Counted from the first letter of the stretch, positions 17,970-27,455 are shown. The stretch is 64,000 nucleotides of DNA from Akkermansia muciniphila (GCA_945861535.1 CAMAUZ010000011.1:1-64000), one strand, 5' to 3'. Notes: generated by a model not told the origin, from the sequence alone. A program made the numbers and translations.

Positions 17970-19241
17970 TCACGCCTTCGGCCCGGCCTGCTTCACATGC
18001 ACCGTCTGCGCCGGAAACGCGAACTCCACACCCGCCGCTTCCAACCGTTCTTTCACCGTCAGATTCAACTCCTGCATCCCGGCGAGATACATGCGGTGAT
18101 CCAGCGCCTTCCACCAGTGGATGATCTGAATGTTCAACGCCGAGTCGGCGAACTTGGTGAAATTCACCCAGACATCGTGGGTCATCGGATGGCTCCGGTA
18201 CACCGCTTCGAGAATGCCGAGCGCCTCGCGCAGCTTCTCGTTCGGCGTGCCATACGGCAGCCCGAGGTTCATCTCCGTGCGGATGTTCGGGCGCTCGCTC
18301 ACGTTCGTGATCGTGGCGTTGCCCATCGCCTTGTTGGGGATGCTGACCAGATGCCCGTTGCCATTCCGCACGCGCGTGCTCCGCAGGCCGATCAGCTCCA
18401 CGGTGCCGTCAATTGCGTCCACCAGAATGCGGTCGCCGACGCGAAACGGCTTGTCGAGGAAGATGGCCACCGCGGCGAACAAATTGGCCAGCGTGTCCTG
18501 CGCCGCCAGGCCGAGCGCGAGGCCGCCGATGGACAGCGAAGCCAACAGGCTCGTGATGTTCACCCCGAGATTCTGGGCCGTGACCAGGATCGCCACCACG
18601 ATGATAAACGCCGTCGCGCTGTTGCGAATCAGCGGGAACAGATGCTGGTCGAGCACCTGATCGCCTTCGCGCGCAGCCCGCTCCTTCCAGAGGTTCATGA
18701 ACACATCCACGCACCGCACGGCGACATAGGTCAGCGAGACGGCGACGACCAGCTTGAGTCCTTTGGAAAGGGAGACTTCCATCCAGTCCGGCCAGGTGAA
18801 GATGCGCAGGCCGATGTGGAGCAGTATGACAAACGCGACCACCTTGACCGGTCCCGCCGCCAGTTTGAGCAGGAGATCGGCCGCGACCGTTTTGGTCCGC
18901 GCCACAAACCGCTGCAGGATCGCATTGACCAAAAAATTGATCAGGCGCGAGACCAGGAACGCTCCAACCGCATAGATGAGAAACGCCACATACTGCCAGA
19001 GCGGCCGCCCCAGCAGCGTCCCCTGCAGCGCGCCAAGCTGATCGAGTCCAAACGTCACCGGCTCCGGCGCGAACACGAAACCGGCCGGATTCGCCGCGGC
19101 CGCCGGGGCATTCGTGGCACGCCCCGCCACGGACGCGGAAGCCACAGGATTCGTCTGGGCGCTCGCCCACACGGACCAAAACAAGCCCGTCAGCAGCAAC
19201 GCCAGCCCCGCGTAATACACCGTGATGAACTTCGGTCTCAT
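17970..19241 (-). CDS. MscS-family mechanosensitive channel
   Basis: 423 residues. Signal-like or first membrane segment at about 8-28, an Ala/Asn-rich linker, then four more membrane segments. The MscS core contains LGLAAQDTLANLFAAVAIF and FRVGDRI, then a beta domain (VELIGLRSTRVRNGNG, SIPNKAMGNATITN) and a C-terminal alpha/beta domain. It probably opens under hypo-osmotic tension. The ATG at 19241 overlaps the stop of a small upstream ORF (ATGA), suggesting translational coupling. Confidence 0.92.
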   Translation of the reverse strand: MRPKFITVYYAGLALLLTGLFWSVWASAQTNPVASASVAGRATNAPAAAANPAGFVFAPEPVTFGLDQLGALQGTLLGRPLWQYVAFLIYAVGAFLVSRLINFLVNAILQRFVARTKTVAADLLLKLAAGPVKVVAFVILLHIGLRIFTWPDWMEVSLSKGLKLVVAVSLTYVAVRCVDVFMNLWKERAAREGDQVLDQHLFPLIRNSATAFIIVVAILVTAQNLGVNITSLLASLSIGGLALGLAAQDTLANLFAAVAIFLDKPFRVGDRILVDAIDGTVELIGLRSTRVRNGNGHLVSIPNKAMGNATITNVSERPNIRTEMNLGLPYGTPNEKLREALGILEAVYRSHPMTHDVWVNFTKFADSALNIQIIHWWKALDHRMYLAGMQELNLTVKERLEAAGVEFAFPAQTVHVKQAGPKA

Positions 19242-19483
19242 GCTTTTCTCGTCATTCGATCATTTTCGCGCCCGGCAGCGATTTGCGATCTGAACACCGG
19301 CGAGGTGCCGTTTCGGCTGCCGCCAAACCGGAGCGCGAGCGTCTCGCCGGCAGCGGCGCCAGCCCTGCGAAACCGCAACAACACTTCGCTCACCTCGCCT
19401 CGGCCACGTGGAGCCGCTGCGGCCCGGAGGGTCGCGCTCCGCAGTTCGCGTCGTAACGCGTCGCTGACACTTGACCGAAACAT
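19238..19483 (-). CDS. Small arginine-rich ORF between thiS and mscS
   Basis: 81 codons that exactly fill the gap between thiS and mscS. GGAGGT, formed by the last codons of thiS, lies 7 bases before its ATG, and its stop overlaps the mscS start as ATGA. The protein is rich in Arg, Ala and Gly, with no recognised domain. Coding status is uncertain: the spacing and ribosome-binding site favour it, the composition does not. Confidence 0.3.
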   Translation of the reverse strand: MFRSSVSDALRRELRSATLRAAAAPRGRGEVSEVLLRFRRAGAAAGETLALRFGGSRNGTSPVFRSQIAAGRENDRMTRKA

Positions 19484-19487
19484 TCGA

Positions 19488-19697
19488 CTAACCTCCCGCC
19501 GTGATCATCGCAATCTCCAGCCGGTCCCCCGCGGCCACGCGACGCGCGGCGAACTCCGATGGTGCCACCGCCTGGCCATTGTGCTCCACCACGACACTGC
19601 GCGGCAGCAACCCGTGCGCGACGAGAAATTCCTCGAGCGTCGCCGGCACTCGCGCCGCGACCTGCTCCCCATTGGCGATCACAAACATGGCATCCAT
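19488..19697 (-). CDS. thiS: ThiS sulfur carrier protein
   Basis: 69 residues, ubiquitin-like, ending in the required diglycine (ITAGG). The N-terminus FVIANGEQV and the middle VVVEHNGQAV match ThiS. It carries sulfur as a C-terminal thiocarboxylate for thiazole formation. It lies 62 bases downstream of thiH on the same strand. ThiG, the thiazole synthase it serves, is not in the window. An alternative ATG at 19688 would give 66 residues. Confidence 0.92.
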   Translation of the reverse strand: MDAMFVIANGEQVAARVPATLEEFLVAHGLLPRSVVVEHNGQAVAPSEFAARRVAAGDRLEIAMITAGG

Positions 19698-19759
19698 TTT
19701 CCGCTTTTCCGCTTCAAGCTGCGTTCCCGCCCCACTCCCACACGCTCACACCTTCGCAC

Positions 19760-20965
19760 TCACCCCATCACCCCTGCATCCCAATCCTTCCAAACCGGCT
19801 CATACCCGAGCCGCCGAAGGAGCGCCGCGATCTCGGCCGGCGAGCGATCATCCGCGATCTCGAACTGCCCCGTCGCGTTCGTGCTGCGGCCCGTCACCGG
19901 CGCCCATTCGCTCGCGTTCGCCGCCAGCTCCACGATGCGTCCGCGCTCGGTGTGATGCAGCTTCTCCTTCCCCGCGCCCGTGTAACCGCCCGGCTCCGTG
20001 TGACTGCCCGCGCTCATCAGCGTGATGCCCAGCGGGATCAAGCCATCGCGCAACCGCGCCGGCTCGCGTGTCGAGAGCACCAGTCCCACGTCGGGCAAGA
20101 AGATGCGAAACGCCGCGATCAACTGCGCCAGCTCGCGATCCGCCAGATGCGTGAGCGGCTGAAACTCCCCCGCGCACGGCCGCAGCCGCGGCAGCGAAAC
20201 CGTCACCTGCGCCTTCCAGCAATGCCGCAGCAGATATGCCGCGTGCGCCGCCACCGCAATCGCCTCGCGCCGCCAGTCCGACAACCCCAGCAACGCGCCG
20301 ATGCCGAGCCGCCGAAACCCCGCCGCCGCCGCGCGCTCGGGCGTTTCAAGACGCCAGTCAAAATTCCGCTTCGGCCCCGCCGTGTGCAGCTCCGCATACA
20401 CCGCGCGGTCGTACGTTTCCTGATACACCACCAACCCCTCGGCCCCGGCCTCGACCATTGGTCGGTATTCCGCCGTTTCCATCGGCCCGACCTCCAGCGA
20501 GATCGACGGCACCTCCGCGTGCAGCGCGCGCACCACGTCGGCCATGTAGCCATTCGAGACAAACTTGGGATGCTCGCCCGCGACGAGCAGAATGTTCCGA
20601 AACCCGTCCGCCGCGAGCGCCCGCGCCTCGCGCAGCACCTCCGCGACCGACAGCGTCACGCGCAGAATCGCGTTGTCCCGGGAGAAGCCGCAGTACTGGC
20701 AGTTGTTGATGCACTCGTTGGAAAGGTAAAGCGGCGCGAACAGCCGGATCACCCGCCCGAACCGCTGCCGCGTGATCGCCTGCGACCGCTGACTGAGCGC
20801 TTCGAGTTGCTCGCCCGCCGCCGGCGAAATCAGCCGCGCAAAATCCGGCAGTCCCAGGCCCGTCCCGCGCGCCATCGTCTCGCGCACCATGCCCGCAGAT
20901 GCGCGTCCGGATAGCGACACCAACGCGTCCAGCGGCAGTTCATTGAATTCAGCGACAAAGCTCAT
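19760..20965 (-). CDS. thiH: ThiH 2-iminoacetate synthase (radical SAM)
   Basis: 401 residues with the radical-SAM cluster motif C85-x3-C89-x2-C92 (CINNCQYCGFSRDN). ThiH cleaves tyrosine to 2-iminoacetate and p-cresol for thiazole synthesis. Other features, such as GPMETAEYRPMVEAGAEGLV and YQETYDR, match ThiH. It is transcribed ahead of thiS. No TPP riboswitch-like sequence was seen upstream. It is more likely ThiH than the related CofG/MqnC because of the thiS neighbour. Confidence 0.92.
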   Translation of the reverse strand: MSFVAEFNELPLDALVSLSGRASAGMVRETMARGTGLGLPDFARLISPAAGEQLEALSQRSQAITRQRFGRVIRLFAPLYLSNECINNCQYCGFSRDNAILRVTLSVAEVLREARALAADGFRNILLVAGEHPKFVSNGYMADVVRALHAEVPSISLEVGPMETAEYRPMVEAGAEGLVVYQETYDRAVYAELHTAGPKRNFDWRLETPERAAAAGFRRLGIGALLGLSDWRREAIAVAAHAAYLLRHCWKAQVTVSLPRLRPCAGEFQPLTHLADRELAQLIAAFRIFLPDVGLVLSTREPARLRDGLIPLGITLMSAGSHTEPGGYTGAGKEKLHHTERGRIVELAANASEWAPVTGRSTNATGQFEIADDRSPAEIAALLRRLGYEPVWKDWDAGVMG

Positions 20966-21044
20966 GCAGAAAAAACCAACGTCCGGTATTCGGAACGCGC
21001 GAAACTAAACACCGCCCCCGGCGGGTCAAGCAGCGCCCCGAGAA

Positions 21045-21614
21045 GCGCGGCTGTGTCCGCCGAGGACCAGCCGCAGCGGCCCCGAAACCTCGTGGGCACC
21101 CGTTGGCATCGGAGGCGTCCCCTGCTGCCAACCTGCTGCGGCTGGTGCGGCGCGCGGGGATTTTGGCTCGGCCCTGGCCGCGAGCCGACGACCAAAAAAT
21201 TGTGATCACCGCTTTGTTCTTCGTCACGGAGGGACCCCGCAGGAAATTAGCCGGGGGCAAGCCCGCGCAGCGGGCGCGGCCCCCGGTTGCGAAGCCAAAC
21301 AGGCCATGCCCCAGCGGGGCATCGAAGAAATTTTTGGCGGCGTTCTCCCCGCTGCTTTTCCGCCAGCACTCGTCGTCGCGGGCCTGTTTCTTCGATGCCC
21401 CGCTGGGGCACGGAGCCAAGCGGCACCGTTTCCGGGGGCGGCGTCCGCTGGGGCGAACTTGCCCCCGGCTAATCTCCTCCGGCGTCCCTCCGGGACGGGA
21501 ACCGGGCTTCCCCGCCCGCAGCGGGTTGGCGCACGGAACGCCTCTTAATCCACCGGGCGCTTCCGAATTGTCGCGGCCGCTGCGGCTGGTCCTCGGCGGA
21601 CACAGCCGCGCTCC
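21045..21614. repeat. 570-base nested palindrome, family G outer arms
   Basis: The outer arms are 21045-21080 and 21578-21614 (GCGCGGCTGTGTCCGCCGAG...). A second layer is 21226-21263 with 21461-21500 (TTAGCCGGGGGCAAG and CTTGCCCCCGGCTAA). A third is about 21304-21330 with 21388-21414 (CCCCAGCGGGGCATCGAAG). It fills the whole space between thiH and the pyrophosphatase gene; no gene is seen. Other family G cassettes lie at 31661-31778 and, as a half, 47313-47350. Confidence 0.85.
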
Positions 21615-21624
21615 CACACCGCCT

Positions 21625-23271
21625 TCACACCTGCGCCAGCGTGTGCGTCAGGTACGGCAGCAACTGCTTCTTGCGCGACACCACGCCGGCCAGCTCGAAG
21701 ATTCCCTCCTCGAGTTTCGGATAATCAATCCGCCCCACAAACTCGTCCGGACCGCTCACGAGCAGCAGCGAGGTCTGCATCACCACGTCCGTGACGAGCA
21801 ACGTGGAGATGTAGTAGCTGCGGCTGCGGCGATATTGCTGCAGCGCGTCCAGCACCTCCTGCTTGCGCTTCCAGAACTGGTCGAAGCCGATCTCCTCGAT
21901 CTGCGCCACGCTGAATCGGCGCGCGCCTTCCTCGTATTCCTTGCAGTCCGTCGTGATTGCCTGCGGCGCGGGCTTGGAGGTCAGCAGCGAACCCGACGCG
22001 AAAAGTTTGTCCGTAAACTCCGCCGCGTTCACGCCGGCGATGGCTTCGAGTTTCTCCAAAATCTCCGCGTCGCGCGCGGTGGTCGTGGGCGACGTGAGAT
22101 TCAACGTGTCGGAGACCAGGCCCGCCAGCAGCAGTCCCGCAATCGACGGCGGCAGCGTCACGCCGTAGCGGAAGAAGCAGTCGGCCACGATGGTGCTGGT
22201 CGAGCCGACCGGTTCGTTGCGAAACAAAATCGGACGCGCCGTCGCCAGCGAGCCGATGCGGTGATGGTCGATGATCTCGATGATGTCCACCAACTCGGCC
22301 CCGGCGACCGCCTGCGACAGCTCGTTGTGATCGACCAGGATGAGCTGGCGGTCGGCCGGCTTGAGCAGGTCGGACTTGGCGAGAATGCCGACCACGCGGC
22401 GCTCGGCATCGACCACGGGAAAGGCGGAAAACAGCGACTGCGCGGCCACCCGCTGGATCGCGGCGAGATTTTCATCCTCGCGGAAGGTCAGATATTTCTC
22501 ATTCAAAACGTGATCCACCGTGACGGCGGCGCGGGCGAGCATGGCGGTCGTCGCCGTGTCGTGCGGGCACTGAATCAGGCTGACTTCATTGCGTTTCGCC
22601 TCGGTGAAGACCTCCGATTCGATGGGCATGCCGCCCGTCACCACAAGCACGCGCACGCGGCCAAAGATCGCGCGTAGCTGGATGTCGCGCCGGTCGCCGA
22701 CCACGACGACGAGTTTTTCCGCCGGGTAATTGGCCAACCGTTTGCCGAAAGACTCCTCGCTCATCGCGCCGATCATCAGGATCAAGTCCTCCTCTTTTTC
22801 CGCCTCGATGCCGAAGAGCATCGTGCCGCCCAGCGTGCGCGCCAGCCGTCGGACCGACGAGACGACCCGCCGCGAATCAAACACGCGCGAACTCGACGAG
22901 AAGAAGAACTTGCTGATCTTGAACAGCGAGATCAGGCCGCGGCAGGTGCGGTCGGCGTTGAGCACCGGCAGCACGCGGATGGCGCGCTCGTCCATCATTT
23001 CCAGCGCCTCGGCCACGGTGTGCTGCGCATTCACGCTGACGACGCGGGTCTGCATCACGTCGCGCACCTTGGGCGAGACATCGGAGACGAAGCGCGGCGC
23101 GGGAACGCCGAAGGTCCGCAGCACAAAATCAATGCGGTCGTTGGTGTCGCCGCAGCGGGCCGCGACGGCGCGCTCCATGCCGGTGCGGCGCTTGAACTCC
23201 GCGTAGCCGATGGCGGCACAAATCGAATCGGTGTCGGGATTGCGGTGCCCGATGACAAAAATTTCACTCAT
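21625..23271 (-). CDS. CBS/DRTGG-type Mn-dependent inorganic pyrophosphatase
   Basis: 548 residues. DHH motifs are at the N-terminus (GHRNPDTDS) and in the middle (IIDHHR, VGSTSTIVAD). Inserted between them are two CBS domains (VSDVSPKVRDVMQTRVVSVN; NEKYLTFREDENLA) and a DRTGG-like region. DHHA2 ends with SRKKQLLP, the typical substrate-binding end. It hydrolyses diphosphate to phosphate in the cytoplasm; CBS versions are inhibited by AMP/ADP and often regulated by diadenosine polyphosphates. Confidence 0.93.
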   Translation of the reverse strand: MSEIFVIGHRNPDTDSICAAIGYAEFKRRTGMERAVAARCGDTNDRIDFVLRTFGVPAPRFVSDVSPKVRDVMQTRVVSVNAQHTVAEALEMMDERAIRVLPVLNADRTCRGLISLFKISKFFFSSSSRVFDSRRVVSSVRRLARTLGGTMLFGIEAEKEEDLILMIGAMSEESFGKRLANYPAEKLVVVVGDRRDIQLRAIFGRVRVLVVTGGMPIESEVFTEAKRNEVSLIQCPHDTATTAMLARAAVTVDHVLNEKYLTFREDENLAAIQRVAAQSLFSAFPVVDAERRVVGILAKSDLLKPADRQLILVDHNELSQAVAGAELVDIIEIIDHHRIGSLATARPILFRNEPVGSTSTIVADCFFRYGVTLPPSIAGLLLAGLVSDTLNLTSPTTTARDAEILEKLEAIAGVNAAEFTDKLFASGSLLTSKPAPQAITTDCKEYEEGARRFSVAQIEEIGFDQFWKRKQEVLDALQQYRRSRSYYISTLLVTDVVMQTSLLLVSGPDEFVGRIDYPKLEEGIFELAGVVSRKKQLLPYLTHTLAQV

Positions 23272-23512
23272 GCGGAACGGTCACTTTCAGGCGGTTTTCC
23301 GGCGGTGGAACCCGGTCTCCCCACGCCCTTCCCGGCGAGGGAGGCGCGAGCTTAGGAGCAAAGGAGCGCGGTGCAATCGGAAAGGCGGGGGAGACGACGG
23401 AAAAGAAACGTGCCTCTCAACTTCGTGTAATTATCCTCCGCGTTGATGCAGATCCGTCGGGCCAGCCGACCTAGATCACTACCAGTCTCTCGCTGTGCCC
23501 CGGATCGTTGCC

Positions 23513-25039
23513 TTACTTCCCACCCGATTTCTCCGCCAGCTCCTTCCGTATTTTCGCCACCAAACTCTTCGCGGATTTCGTATGCGGATGTTCCCCGCCC
23601 AGCTTGGCCCGCAATCCCTCCTCCGCCCGCAGCGCCAGTCGCACCGCCTCTTCCAATTTGCCCTGGGCTTGTCGCAGGCTGGCCAGACCCATGACAGTGA
23701 GAAGGGTGGTCGGGTGTTCCTCACCCAAGCCGCGCTCCTGTCCGCTCAGCGCACGCAGATAGAGCGGCTCCGCACCGGCCAGATCGCCCTTGGCTTGAAG
23801 CACGCGGGCCAGACTGTTGTCGGTGGCGTGCGTTAGGGGATGCTTGCCACCCAGCACGCGTTCGCAGCCCGTTAGTGCCCGGCGCAACAGCGGCTCCGCT
23901 CCCGCGAGATCGCCCTTGGCTTGCAGGATTTCCGCCAGACATGTGAGGCTCGCAAACGTGTCCGGGTGTTCCTCCCCCACGGCGCGCTCATAGCCTGTCA
24001 ATGCCTGTCGAGACAGCGGCTCGGCTTCGGCGATCTCACCCTTGTCCTTCAACAGGCCCGCCAGATTGCGGAGGCTGGAGAGCGTGTAGAGATGCGCCTG
24101 GCCCAGAGTGCGCTCGTAGCCCGCCAAAGCACGCCGCGAGAGCGGCTCCGCCCCGGTCAGGTCGCCCTTGGCGCGGAGGAATTCAGCCAGGTTGTTGACG
24201 CAGGTCAGGGTATCCCGATGCTCCTCTCCCCGGACGCGCTCGCAGCCGGCCACTGCCCGGCGGAACAGCGGCTCAGCCTCGGTCAGTTCGCCCTTGTCGT
24301 GCAGCAGGCCGGCCAGATTTGCGATGCAGACCAGCGTGTCCGGGTGCTCGCCGCCGCGCAGGCGCTCGCGGACCTCGAGCACCCGCCGCAACACGGGTTC
24401 GGCCCCCGCCAAGTCGCCCCTGGCCTTCAGCAACATGGCGAAATTATTGAGCCCCGTGAGCGTGTTCGTGTGCTCGATCCCGAGCACGCGCTCCTGGATG
24501 GCGGTCGTCTGCCGATACATCGCCTCAGCGCCCGCCAAATCGGCCTTGCTCCACAGCAAGTTGGCAAGGTCCGTGGACGTGGCCAGCGTCTCCGCGTGGC
24601 CTGCGTCCAACGTGCGCTCGCGAACTGTCAGCACTCGCCGGTAGAGAGTCTCAGCCCCCGCGAAATCGCGCTTGGTCCGCAGGAAACTGGCCAAGTTACA
24701 GGCGCGTTTGAGGGTTTCCTCATGGTCGGGACCGAGCGCGCGTTCGCTGGCGATCAGTGCCTGCCGGAACAGCGGCTCGGCCCGGACTAAGTCGCCCTTG
24801 CTGACCAGATAATGGGCAAGCTCGGTGTCGCTGGCGTCCGCAGCCTGCCTTCTATCTTCTTTGTCCCGGCTCGAACGAAAGGAAGTTACCGACAACAGAG
24901 CTACGATCAGCAGGCCTATGATCGCCTGCGGATTGCGGCGATATAGCCGCACCAGCCAGTTGCCCTGGCGGTCTGGTTCAGCCACCGAATCGCCCGTTTC
25001 GCAGGCATGAGGCTCAGTTGGTTGCGGCTCGTCGTTCAT
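23513..25039 (-). CDS. Membrane-anchored TPR (kinesin-light-chain type) protein
   Basis: 508 residues. A single membrane segment (IIGLLIVALLSVTSF, about 41-55) precedes roughly nine 42-residue tetratricopeptide repeats with the pattern LAGAEPLLRRAL...GxEHPxT. It is probably a protein-interaction scaffold; the charged N-terminus suggests an N-in topology. No catalytic domain and no informative neighbour. Confidence 0.88.
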   Translation of the reverse strand: MNDEPQPTEPHACETGDSVAEPDRQGNWLVRLYRRNPQAIIGLLIVALLSVTSFRSSRDKEDRRQAADASDTELAHYLVSKGDLVRAEPLFRQALIASERALGPDHEETLKRACNLASFLRTKRDFAGAETLYRRVLTVRERTLDAGHAETLATSTDLANLLWSKADLAGAEAMYRQTTAIQERVLGIEHTNTLTGLNNFAMLLKARGDLAGAEPVLRRVLEVRERLRGGEHPDTLVCIANLAGLLHDKGELTEAEPLFRRAVAGCERVRGEEHRDTLTCVNNLAEFLRAKGDLTGAEPLSRRALAGYERTLGQAHLYTLSSLRNLAGLLKDKGEIAEAEPLSRQALTGYERAVGEEHPDTFASLTCLAEILQAKGDLAGAEPLLRRALTGCERVLGGKHPLTHATDNSLARVLQAKGDLAGAEPLYLRALSGQERGLGEEHPTTLLTVMGLASLRQAQGKLEEAVRLALRAEEGLRAKLGGEHPHTKSAKSLVAKIRKELAEKSGGK

Positions 25040-25337
25040 GGAGATTCACTTAATTTTCTGCGCCAGCGTTCCCGAGTCGTGTGTGGGCTGCGTGAGGATC
25101 ATAAGGATTTTCCGGTGGTAAGAACGGCGGCACATTGCCAAGTCGTGGAGGCAGTGCAATTCGCTTCCGCCGGGCGATTGGTGTGTTCCCCATCCTTACT
25201 GCCAAGTCCGCTGCTTGTGCGACAGCGGAGGAACACCAAAGGCATTCGCCCTTCCCGCGCATCGCGGGCGCGTAAATGGACAACCTCCGGCCTCCGCACT
25301 GCCCGTCGCTCGCCAAAAAATCTCCGCCAATGCCCGA

Positions 25338-25373
25338 GCCAAGTTCGTGTTGCATATGCAACATAAACTTGGC
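25338..25373. promoter_or_regulatory. 36-base dyad with perfect core TGTTGCATATGCAACA
   Basis: GCCAAGTT(CG)TGTTGCAT is mirrored by ATGCAACA(TA)AACTTGGC, 16 of 18 positions paired, with a 16-base perfect palindromic core. It lies in the 500-base gap between the TPR gene and the SMP-30 gene, 300 bases upstream of the TPR start. No T-run follows, so it is a candidate protein-binding site rather than a terminator. The rest of the gap (25040-25541) contains no supported gene. Confidence 0.55.
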
Positions 25374-25541
25374 CCGGCAGCTTTGAGGCCATGGCTCGAA
25401 TTTCAATGCCGTGGAATTGGTTCCGACGGCGCAGAGAGGGGGTTGCGGTGGGCACGGGTGGGCTTCTCGTGGGGCGGACGGTTGGGGGAAAAAGGTGCGG
25501 ACGCGCGCAACGCGTCCCTACCGGGAATGGGAACGACGCGG

Positions 25542-27455
25542 TCACCGCGCCGTCGCCGAGATCACCTGGCCGCGCATCCATCCCGAGAGCTTCTTGGCGT
25601 CGGCAGGTTGCTTGAGGCGGAGAGTGATTTCGGCGGAGCCGGAGCCGTAGGTGCCGAGATTTTTGCGGGTGAGGAGTTCAGCTTCAATGGCATCGCCGGT
25701 TGGGGCATAGCTGGGCGTGGTGGCGCGGAGGGCGAGGGTTTGGCCGGGCTTCCATTGGCCGGCTTGGAACCAGTAGGTGGAGTGGACGAGGAAGTGGACG
25801 GTGTCGCCGTTGACGGCCTCAACGAAGCCGGTGACGCCGTCGCGCGCGACGCGCGTGCGCACGCGCTCGGCTTCGGCATTTTTCACGAGGTCGAGGCTGG
25901 CGTCGTCGGCGAGGAGGCGCACGACGCGACGGTCGGCGTCGAGGGTCCAGGTGAAGTAGAGGCGGTCGCCGGTTTTCAGGGCGGCGTCGGTGGCGGGCTG
26001 GCCGGCGCGGAAGACGCGGGCATCGGGTGCGAGCGTGAAGTCGCGGGTTTTTTCCTCGAACACTTTGTCGCCGCTGAAAACCTGGGCGGTGAAGTCGCGG
26101 CCGCCGGGGGCCACGGTGCGGATGATCCACGCGTGGTTGTGGCCTTTCATCTGGCAGAGTTCGTCCTGGTAATGCACGAGGTAGCCGCGGCGTTTGTCGC
26201 CGTCGGGATGGAAGAAGGCGTTGACGCGTTCGCCGGGGAGCAGTTCGTCGATGTGCGCGCCATAGACGAGGTGGCGGTAGGTGGTGGCCCACGGGAGGAC
26301 TTTGGTGGTGAAAATTTCGCCGGAGGATTCGTTCTGCATTTCCGCGGTCCAGGTGGCGGGATCGAACTTGCGCCAGAGATACCAGCCGCGCGCGACGCCG
26401 ATGGAGCCGGACGCGCCGAAGCGCCGCGGATGAATGGCGTGCGCGCCTTCGTAGGGCTGCACGGGCAGCGTGCGGAGGGGCTTCAGCGCGACGCCGGGAT
26501 GGCCGGGGAAACCTTTCACGCCGACCTTCGCGTGGAACACGCCGGGCGGGCCGCCGGTGGTGCAGAAGATCTCAGTGTGGTTGGTGCCGCCGAACGCGAT
26601 GTTGCTCACGACCTGCGCGGGGACGTCAATTTGCCCGAGCACTTTGGCGGCGGGGCTGAGGACGGTGATGCGGCCCTGCTTGGTCTCGGGGCGGTGGAAG
26701 TCGGCGACCCAGAGATTTCCCTCGGCATCGAAGACGCAGCCGTCGCCGCCGCTGCCGCCGAGGTCGTAGAAGAGTTCGGAGGCGCCGAGCGGTTGGTCAT
26801 CGGCCGGGAGCGGGAAGCGGAGGATTTTTTTGGACTGCGATTCGATGAGGTAGAGGAAGCGGCTGGCGGGGTCCACCTCGAGGCCGTTGGGAAACGCGAA
26901 GCCGGTGCCGATGCGCGTGACGGTGCCGTCGGGGCGGAGGCGGAAGATGTTCCCGACGGGCTTGGCGAGCGAGGAGCCGCTGGGGTCGGTCCAGTAGATG
27001 TTGCCGCGGGCATCGACGGTGAGGTCGTTGAGGCTGTTGAGGGGTTTGCCTTCGAAGGTGTCGGCGAGGACGCTGAGGGTGCCGTCGGGCGCAAGGGCGA
27101 GGAGGGCTTTGTGTTTGTTGTCGGCGATGAGGAGATGGCCGTCGCCGCGCAGCACGGTGCCGCCGGGGGCGAGGTCGAGCCAGAGGATGACCTTGCCGTT
27201 TTTGTCCACGCGGCGGAGGCCGTCGCTGCAGAAGAAGACGTCGCCGTTGAGCCAGGTGGGGCCTTCGGAATAGCCGGGGGCTTGGGCGTAGTGGGTGAAT
27301 TTCGCGGTGGCAAGGGACTCGGCGATAGTCGCGGCGGGGATGGCGGGGGCGATGGCCAATAGGCAATAGGCGATGGTTAAGAGGAGGGCGGGGAGCGGGA
27401 AGCGGGCGGCGCGGGCAAGGGCACGGGAGGGCTGGGAGGCGAGGTGTGATCTCAT
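25542..27455 (-). CDS. SMP-30/gluconolactonase-like propeller with extra C-terminal domain
   Basis: 637 residues. A signal peptide or anchor (about 16-42) is followed by an SMP-30/SGL beta-propeller at about 45-325 (GYSEGPTWLNGDVFF, NSLNDLTVDARGNIYWTDP, FPNGLEVDPASRFLYLIES, GDGCVFDAEGNLWVADF). The propeller is followed by about 300 residues with no recognised domain, although QMKGHNHAWIIR and a final beta-rich segment are distinctive. The propeller is probably a lactonase or sugar-acid esterase of the periplasm. It is located alone on the minus strand. Confidence 0.85.
   Translation of the reverse strand: MRSHLASQPSRALARAARFPLPALLLTIAYCLLAIAPAIPAATIAESLATAKFTHYAQAPGYSEGPTWLNGDVFFCSDGLRRVDKNGKVILWLDLAPGGTVLRGDGHLLIADNKHKALLALAPDGTLSVLADTFEGKPLNSLNDLTVDARGNIYWTDPSGSSLAKPVGNIFRLRPDGTVTRIGTGFAFPNGLEVDPASRFLYLIESQSKKILRFPLPADDQPLGASELFYDLGGSGGDGCVFDAEGNLWVADFHRPETKQGRITVLSPAAKVLGQIDVPAQVVSNIAFGGTNHTEIFCTTGGPPGVFHAKVGVKGFPGHPGVALKPLRTLPVQPYEGAHAIHPRRFGASGSIGVARGWYLWRKFDPATWTAEMQNESSGEIFTTKVLPWATTYRHLVYGAHIDELLPGERVNAFFHPDGDKRRGYLVHYQDELCQMKGHNHAWIIRTVAPGGRDFTAQVFSGDKVFEEKTRDFTLAPDARVFRAGQPATDAALKTGDRLYFTWTLDADRRVVRLLADDASLDLVKNAEAERVRTRVARDGVTGFVEAVNGDTVHFLVHSTYWFQAGQWKPGQTLALRATTPSYAPTGDAIEAELLTRKNLGTYGSGSAEITLRLKQPADAKKLSGWMRGQVISATAR

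Noticed and set aside
20966-21110. Possible TPP riboswitch upstream of thiH
   Set aside because: None of the conserved TPP-box segments (such as CTGAGA) is present on the transcribed strand.
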